In this document: one piece after another, positions 57,240 through 64,000 of the stretch
Layout of the letters: each line of letters starts with the position of its first letter
How positions within the stretch are numbered: position 1 is the stretch's first letter
Assembly (NCBI GenBank): GCA_026874595.1
Contig: CM049307.1
Coordinates: 51,643,370 to 51,707,369 of the forward strand
Reading direction: 5' to 3'
Length of the DNA stretch: 64,000 nucleotides
Source: Sipunculus nudus
Taxonomy: Eukaryota > Annelida > Sipuncula > Golfingiida > Sipunculidae
Translations under genes and position numbers: made by a program
Notes under the pieces: generated by a model
The model's database searches: none
Told to the model about the DNA's origin: nothing
Seen by the model: the letters and a program-made list of their open reading frames with translations, nothing else

Positions 57240-58322
57240 AACCATGGGGTTTTAAAGTGCTCAACTAATACAAGGAACTGTAATACATATATTTCAGGAC
57301 TTAAACACACTTACTTGTGTTCGCCAGCTCTGTTTCGTAAGGGCCCCCACGGGCCCTCACTCGTCAGGAACACTGAGTGGTCTTGTCGGGCCTCCTTATG
57401 CTTGATCCAGGGGATTTGTAGTTGGTCAGCAGGTGCTTTGACCTGTGCCTGCATGTCGCTGCGATTTCATTTCTTTTGTTTAGAGTGCATAACAAGGGGC
57501 GATGAATAATAAAGTACTTTTCTTCCACTCAAAGGTTACATGATTTAGATGATGTGGAGTACGCTCTGGCTTTGCTGATTACCTTCCATTGTATCTTATA
57601 TTGCACATTTAAGTCCTTTATTTTCCAAATGCATTCGCTTAGTGAGGTGGAATTCCGTCTCTTCTCGTTTTTGAAGCAAGATTTGTGGGCCGTGTAGCGT
57701 GTTTTGAATGTGTTTTCTGTTAGGCCGATATAGGTTTCTTGTCCTAGATTGTCTAGACGTGTAACGGTGGCTTGGTACACAATGTTTGTTGTTAGACAGT
57801 TGCCCTCTAATGGGCAAGATTGTTGTCTCTACAGTTACATTTCTTCGGTTCAGTTTGTTGCGCACTGAATTTGTTCAGTATCTCCCTGTTGTGTCCTGCT
57901 ATTATTTGGCCCATGTTTGGAATGCAGCTATAACTTAGCTTTACTGTATTTTTATTCAATAGTTTGTAGAGCTTGTGCTGGGGTGGAAAGCATTTGTCAA
58001 GAAGATTAAAAACATTTTTTCCGATATCTGTGGTCACGTTATCGCTAAATGGTGGGTTGAACCAAGTTATATTTCTCCTTCTATTGTTATTTTCTCCTTT
58101 TAGTTTTCGTTTCTTTGTTGGAGTCGCTGTGGGTGTGGTAACTTAGTTTGTAATTTTAGCCGCTCTCTTGTAGCGCATTCTGATAGGTAGGCGCTGCCTC
58201 CTCAAAAATCCTCTTGTTAGCTGAAATGCTGACGAGTCTTTTATTTATGCTATCCGGTTTGTTTCTTATGAAAGATGGTGGGTGGTTACTTTCCTTTTGT
58301 ACGTACAGGGGTTTGTTGTTGG
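57240..58322 (-). mobile_element. Penelope-like element fragment: RT end and GIY-YIG endonuclease
   Basis: Minus strand. 58322-58156 encodes SNHPPSFIRNKPDSINKR and IFEEAAPTYQNALQESG, the C-terminal reverse-transcriptase region of such elements. 58037-57807 has KCFPPQHKLYKLLNKNTVKL and SYSCIPNMGQII. 57780-57529 has MYQATVTRLDN and YIGLTENTFKTRY, the GIY-YIG endonuclease. Frame changes separate these parts, so it is dead. The 3' end runs to about 57290 ('tcaggacttaaacacactta'). Confidence 0.85.
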
Positions 58323-58325
58323 CTA

Positions 58326-58880
58326 AGGGCAACTGTTTAACAACAAACATTGTGTACCAAGCCATCGTTACACGTCTAGACAATCTGAGACAAGAAACCT
58401 ACATCGGCCTGACAGAAAACACATTCAAAACACGCTACGCGGCCAACAAATCTAGTTTCAAAAAACGAGAAGAGACGAAATTCCACCACACTAAGCGAAT
58501 ACATTTGGAAAATAAAGGACTTAAATGTGCAATATAGGATACAATGGAAGATAATCAGCAAAACCAGAGCGTACTCCACATTATCTAAATCATGTAACCT
58601 TTGTTCGGAAGAAAAGTACTTTATTATTCATCGCCCCTTGTTATGCACTCTCAACAAAATAAATGAAATCGCAGCGACATGCAGGCACAGGTCAAAGCAC
58701 CTGCTGAATAACTACAAATCCCCTGGATCAATCATAATAGTACTACAGCCAGACCCCAAAATTTGGATCATTGGTACCATTTTAGTGACAAATTTTCACC
58801 ATGTGTGCTTGATTGGGATACATGTGTAGGTAATAAAAATGCCTGATAGCAGTATGAAAGTGGTAGCTTTCAGTGAATAA
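58326..58880 (+). mobile_element. Penelope-like element fragment, opposite orientation
   Basis: The plus strand carries CLTTNIVYQAIVTRLDN, YIGLTENTFKTRYAANKSSF and, in another frame, CNLCSEEKYFIIHRPLLCTL: the same endonuclease as the adjacent minus-strand fragment. It starts within a few bases of the other's 5' truncation, so the two are head-to-head. It ends with 'gcctgatagcagtatgaaag', which recurs inverted at about 62580. Confidence 0.85.
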
Positions 58881-59232
58881 ATGGATGTTTGATGTCGGAT
58901 GACGTATAATGTTTTTTCATCTCAAGGACACCGACTTCAGAGTGGTTATAAGCCCCATACTACTAAATATGTAAACGTATCCAGTCAAAGTTGGTCTCAA
59001 ATGATAGCTTTAACCATAAGCTTCAGTATGACATGCCATTAATGGCCACTGCTTAAGTAATACATTCTTATAGTTACACTCACCCCTAGGAAAAACGAAA
59101 AAGGAGTGGTTATATAAATTTACTTCATACAACTTTATATGCCAAACTTATATCAAGCAAAATAATCTTTTCAATGATGTATCATTTATGATCAATAGGT
59201 GTTTACCAACAGTTAAACTTTCTTATACCCTC
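58881..59232. other. No feature recognised
   Basis: AT-rich sequence between the Penelope-like fragment and the dispersed hairpin repeat. Confidence 0.5.
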
Positions 59233-59425
59233 ACAGGGGCAGATCCAGGATTTAAAATGGAGGGGTCCACGACAGGACTGATGGCAAAGTTGTAAAAAAG
59301 GTCCCCAGGTCCGAAAAAAGGGAGGGGGGTTCCAGAGAAAAAAAATTTGTCTGAAACCTATTAAAAAGTTGTGGCGACTGGAAACGGGGGGGGGGGCAGA
59401 CCCCCCCCCCCCCCCTCGCTTCTGC
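59233..59425. repeat. Dispersed G/C-run hairpin repeat (copy 3 of 3)
   Basis: 'gcagatccagga', 'ggaggggtcc', 'tttgtctgaaacc', a G run and a C run, then 'ctcgcttctgcc'. Shares 'tttgtctgaaacc' with the copy at 43912-44045. Confidence 0.65.
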
Positions 59426-62400
59426 CTCAGCGAATACAACGGGAACTGTCATCCCCAAGTTCTGTAGTAATATTGATCACTGGACTGGTATTTTGTTTGT
59501 AAGCTATAGGTTGTCCTAACTTGTGCAAGCCAAAAAATATAACTCATTTCATTCCATGGTTTATTCATTGGAGATGATAAATAAGTATGAGGTGTGCTGA
59601 ATTATTATAAGATTTGTCTCTACTCTATTTTAACTTTGCTGATCCAAGTGTTTGTATTCATAATGTTATGACCAATACCCAGCATATTGATCCAATCACT
59701 GGTATGTCAGTTTTAGTTGCAAGTATCGCAACTTACGTTGACTTGAGTCAAAATTATCTTTTTCAGTTCTTCCTATGCAAGTCAGGAAATAAAAGAGATA
59801 GCTTTTATGTGAGGGATAGCATAAACTTATTGTTGTATTTCATTTTTGATTTTACCTACGATTTGTAATGTGCTTTACCAGACATTGATCATGTGACATT
59901 TACGAGTATATAAACTACAGATGACACCATTTATATTTACCTATCTTGTGCGAGCAAAACCGGTACATTTCCGGTTTTTTTTTTAATAGACAAAATATTT
60001 AATCTATATGTAGCTTACCGATTATAATGGACTAGAGCTGAATGGTATTTCTTAGTTTACTCTCTATTGTTCCATCATTATTCTTGATTATGAACAATGC
60101 AAAAAAGTAAGACTTTTTTCTTCTTTTTGTGAATAACAGACTGCAATTATCAGTGTGATATATATCAAGGCACAATTCGTAATCGCTAGTCCTGGGATAT
60201 TCAGACGTTGTGTATACAGGTTCCCTTAAACTCTCCCTAGTCAAAAGAATTAGATCACTGACCAATATAAATTCAGCTGAGCATTATGACCAGCGGGGCA
60301 CTTAGTAAAGTTCAACATTTAAAATAAACAGAAGAGGTAACAGGTTATTATGTATTTAAGATATAGAATATGTTTGAACATGTACTTATGTCCAGCGTGA
60401 ATGTTCGCTGTGTGATAAAGACTCTTTAAAGAGCTGTTTGTTACATTATTTCACAACGAGGCCCTTGTGTATTTTAAACTTCCATATTCCAAAATAAAAC
60501 TAGGTTATTTTTAAGTCTATGTTAGTTAAAAGGAAAATAAGCAATATCATTTTTATCAGTTCATAATCATATAAATATGCAATCGCTTTCTGACAGAAAA
60601 ACATCAAATGGGATGAGTTCTGTTTTGCATGGTTGGGAAGATAACACCGAGTGGAATATGAAAATCATTTCGTCATTTTTATTTTGGATTATCACCGGGG
60701 CTTTTATAAGTCTATTATATTTTATAGTTATTTCAAGCCTGGCTACCTTATCAAATCAAGTCATAAGAAAGTTAGCACTTGCAAGGAATTAAAATAGAAA
60801 TCACCAGGAGAATGACAAATCAGTTACTTTCATGTTTATTATCATGTGTGTTTCTACTGAAATGTTTAAATAAAAGAAAATAATATGAAAACAAAACTGT
60901 TTTAGAATATGCATCTACATTTTGTGATCTAACAGTTACAATTATATCCTTCTAAGCGAGATATGATATTATCTTAAGGCAAAACAATAAACCCCATTGA
61001 TATTATATTTGTTCGGCCAGTAGAACAGTCAGTGATTAACATGATCTCCCTCAAACCTGGGCAATGACAGGGACACATGGTGTTTTGACAGTTCAGTGAA
61101 AAATTGCATATTAAAGATTAAAACAAAATGATCTTAATGACACTCTCTGGTACAAGTACATAGCCTAAGGCGAACCATGTATGTCTTCCAATCCGGTAAA
61201 GTTGGTTGACACTGGACAGCTAGGTTCTTGTTTGAAACATAATCCATGAACTCCTGAGTCAAAGCCGGTTAGAATTAAATTAGATTTGTTAAACTTCAAC
61301 AAATGATTTTATTTATTTGGGCTTATCACTAGCATTTACTGGACTTTTGTAAAACATAAAACCGGAACAGGATGAGTAATAGCACTTACTGGCTTTATAG
61401 CACACTGGTTTATATTCTCGTTAGAACACTGTTTGCCCCACGGTTCAAATAAACATCTGGTATCCGTTATAGAAAATAATATTTATTTATAAATCTCTCT
61501 CCTGTAAGAAATGTTAACAGTATAAAACATAGGCAACTCAAAATGAATAATTTACAGCTTTGCTTCACAATTAGTCCTGACACAAAGGCAAACTGCAATA
61601 TCTATAATTTATTTATGGTGCCACCCAAGCAAAATGTTGTAGGTACATTTACTGCTCTTGCCTTGATTTTATATGTTAATTTTGTTAGAATATTTACATT
61701 GAAATATTTCAGCAGACAACATAGCCCTCTCTCAGCCGAATGCTGTTATATATTTCATGTAAGAAAGCGAATTCGGCCAGAAGTGCAGATACGGCGACCA
61801 AGTTTGTACGATTTCACAAGTGACTTAGGCACCAATATAACATAAACATACAAATAAAAATATACTGCATAAAATGACTTGTCGCCCTTTTTTATTCAAC
61901 CGGAGACATGCAAAAACACATATTCAAACAACTAGCCGAGTACCCGTGACTGCAATCATGTCATGTGTGACATTCGAATTGCGACATCCGAGTTTTAGTA
62001 TATAGATCGGCCCCCGATAGCAGCCACGTCGAATAATTGGGAGGCTTTACCAATCAGAATTCAAAAAGGGCGTTGGTATGCGACACAAAAGTACTCAAAA
62101 ACATCAACCAGGCATTAATGTTTTCTGCAGACAGTTGGTGGCAATGGGACATAAACCGGCTAACTGAAGAACGGAATAACACCTTTCTCTGACCACGCCC
62201 AAATCCACAAATTGTAGTTGGGTGCCAGACATGTTTTTTTTCAGCTTAAAGACTTCAGCATTTGTTAATGACTTTATAAAACCAAACTGGTCACGGTTGA
62301 TCTTATCAGAAATACACCTTGTATAAGCTATAATTATACAAATTGCTTTGATACAGGGTGAAGAAAAGTAATCATATCTTTAGAATTTGGAAAGCAATAT

Positions 62401-62569
62401 ACATGAATGACACACCAGATGAAAGCTATAAATGTCTACTATCAACTGACATCGAACTTGTTTTAAAAAAGGCACACATAATATGTTATAACTAAATACT
62501 ATTTTTATATAACTTTGTCTTGCAAAATTACAATTTCGGTGCAAGTACATTTCAAAACAGGCTGATATT
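59426..62569. other. AT-rich intergenic DNA without a supported gene
   Basis: Two open frames (60577-60792, 71 aa with a hydrophobic span; 61543-61845, 100 aa) show no known motif, splice-linked exons or codon pattern that would support them. No repeat family was recognised. Confidence 0.5.
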
Positions 62570-62797
62570 TTACAGAAAGCTACCACTTTCATACTGCTAT
62601 CAGGCATTTTTATTATCTTCACACATACACCTTTCATAAAATCATTGATAGCAATTGTCACCTGTTTGGTACCGATGAACCCTCTGGCTGATGTACTATA
62701 AGGAGAAAAGACCACTCAGTGTTCCTGACGAGTGAAGGCCAGTAGGGGCCCTGATAAAACAGAGCTGTCGAACACAAGTAAGTGTGTTTAAGTCCTG
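62570..62797 (-). mobile_element. Distant inverted copy of Penelope-like element ends
   Basis: Read on the minus strand, about 62793-62705 matches the outer end of the fragment at 57290-57390 ('aggacttaaacacacttact', 'ctcgtcaggaacactgagtg'). About 62612-62575 matches 58840-58875 ('gcctgatagcagtatgaaag'). It contains no enzyme domain. Confidence 0.75.

Positions 62798-62844
<47 letters not shown>
62798..62844. repeat. (TA)n array
   Basis: ta run directly beside the outer end of the inverted Penelope-like copy, mirroring the array at 57155-57227. Confidence 0.95.
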
Positions 62845-62846
<2 letters not shown>

Positions 62847-64000
62847 CGAAAGTTAAGATAAATACTGACGTCTTTTAGATAGACTAAGTAGTTTATTAAT
62901 ACACGAGCTTTAGAAGTACAAAGACTTCTTCGTCAGGTTGTAATTAAGTTCCCACTTAATTTGTCCCACGCTTCGGTGTTGGTATTAGGTCCGTCGATGT
63001 TAATGTTGCAGCAGGTATATATGGTCTGATTGGCAGAATACACCCTTTAGATACAACATATTTACCGATTTGCATTCATGTCAGATCATTTTAAAAAATA
63101 CTCAGTATTCCTCAAATTGTTTTATTATTGTGCATTCTCATTAACGCCATAATAACAACACTAATATCACAAACACATATTAAACATATATAAAACTTAC
63201 GTACGTCATTGCAGTGTTTTGATCATGAATATGGATTCTGTCTTGTCTCTCCGCCGACTACTAGCAAACTGTATTGGTGTGTCTCTGCTTGACAAGGAAG
63301 TAAACACTTAGGCCCAGAGAACTCACTGAACTCCTTGATATTTAGCGATGAAAATAATCCTTCCACATGCAAAGCAATACTAATATTCGTTTATAAATGT
63401 TAAGTATCTCCGACTGCCACCAAACACACTACTGGGCCACCCCACCCGGTTCCAATTTTTTTTTGTGTGTAGACTATTCAAGCGTACGATAGCGCCTTTT
63501 CAGTAATTGGAGTAGTGCGTATAGTTCTTTATGTAAATAGGTGCCCTGTCAATCATATACTATAGTCTTCTACGTGGCGTGTCGCTTACGAATATAAATT
63601 AGTATAATGAGCAAACTTATTCAGGATGTACTGATGGATAGTGCACAGCATATACTAAAACAAATTGCATCAGAAATAACACAAACAAATACATATAGAC
63701 AGATAACGATACACACTATGAAATTGACAAGATAGTTTAGTTGCACACACTTCTTATTTCGACAAAGGTGTAAGATTTACATAATAAAAAGAGTGTTCGA
63801 TATGTTCCATTTCGTGAATATATATGCATTTTACACACAGACATATGTGTGTGTGTCACAGGGTGAGAATGTTTGATGGATCGTGGAATTTGAATTTATT
63901 GGAGCACTGTGACAGTCACACCCTAACAAAGATGTTCTGTCCCCAGAACGCCGGGATACCAACCCAAGGGTCACATCAGTGAACAAGGTTGAGGTAATCA
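62845..64000. other. Right edge of window: repeat-like patch, no gene
   Basis: At 62880-62960 'gatagactaagtagtttatt' with 'agacttcttcgtcagg' resembles a patch at 34755-34825 ('gatagactataaatac', 'ggcttccttgtcagg') inside gene B's intron, so it is probably a dispersed repeat. The remainder has no recognised feature. Confidence 0.45.

Noticed and set aside
60577-61845. Two plus-strand frames of 71 and 100 codons, one with a hydrophobic stretch
   Set aside because: No family motif or supporting exon structure; a hydrophobic stretch is expected by chance in AT-rich DNA.
62380-62715. 111-codon minus-strand frame
   Set aside because: It lies in the inverted Penelope-like end and adjoining AT-rich DNA and contains no enzyme motif.

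Overview
This is an AT-rich metazoan genomic window with spliced genes, many (TA)n arrays and dense transposable-element debris. It is probably from a mollusc, most likely a bivalve. That guess rests on the EGF-rich receptor phosphatases, on arrays of a roughly 155-bp satellite, on GACG-type short tandem repeats next to a 'tcagctgagctaaaa' motif, and on a tRNA-derived SINE with a 'ccggtttcctcc'-type central domain. The species cannot be fixed from the sequence alone.

The main content is two complete, convergently oriented (tail-to-tail) paralogous genes for receptor-type protein tyrosine phosphatases (RPTPs). Gene A (+ strand, coding 4837-20833, 23 coding exons, about 940 aa) encodes a signal peptide, a kringle domain, four EGF-like domains, one transmembrane helix and tandem phosphatase domains D1 and D2. 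Gene B (- strand, coding 53613-33728, 29 coding exons, about 1236 aa) has the same plan with ten EGF-like domains, one of them before the kringle. I built both by joining exons at splice sites. Every phase agrees and both summed lengths are multiples of three. The exons from the transmembrane segment to the stop match one-to-one in number, order and phase, and most have identical lengths, so the genes are products of one duplication. In both, D1 keeps the WPD and HCSAGVGRTG motifs, while D2 has lost the catalytic Arg (Glu in A, His in B) and the WPD loop, so it is a predicted pseudophosphatase.

Between the genes lies a nearly complete Ty3/Gypsy-type LTR retrotransposon (22859-30536) set in (TA)n DNA. 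It has about 400-bp LTRs that are about 98% identical, a Gag whose N-terminal part reads as an RRM, a CCHC knuckle, an aspartic protease broken by a frame change, and a long RT-RNaseH-integrase frame.

Layout: 1-1200 satellite array; 1201-4836 repeats and upstream DNA of gene A; 4837-20833 gene A, with a GIY-YIG (Penelope-like) retroelement fragment and a small MITE in its introns; 20834-22858 flank; 22859-30536 LTR element; 30537-33727 flank; 33728-53613 gene B, whose introns hold a 1.4-kb inverted-repeat element, a pogo-like MITE and a roughly 320-bp repeat family; 53614-64000 upstream DNA with a 556-bp tandem duplication, a SINE, and head-to-head Penelope-like fragments bounded by a distant inverted copy. 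I saw no rRNA, no intact tRNA and no CRISPR array.
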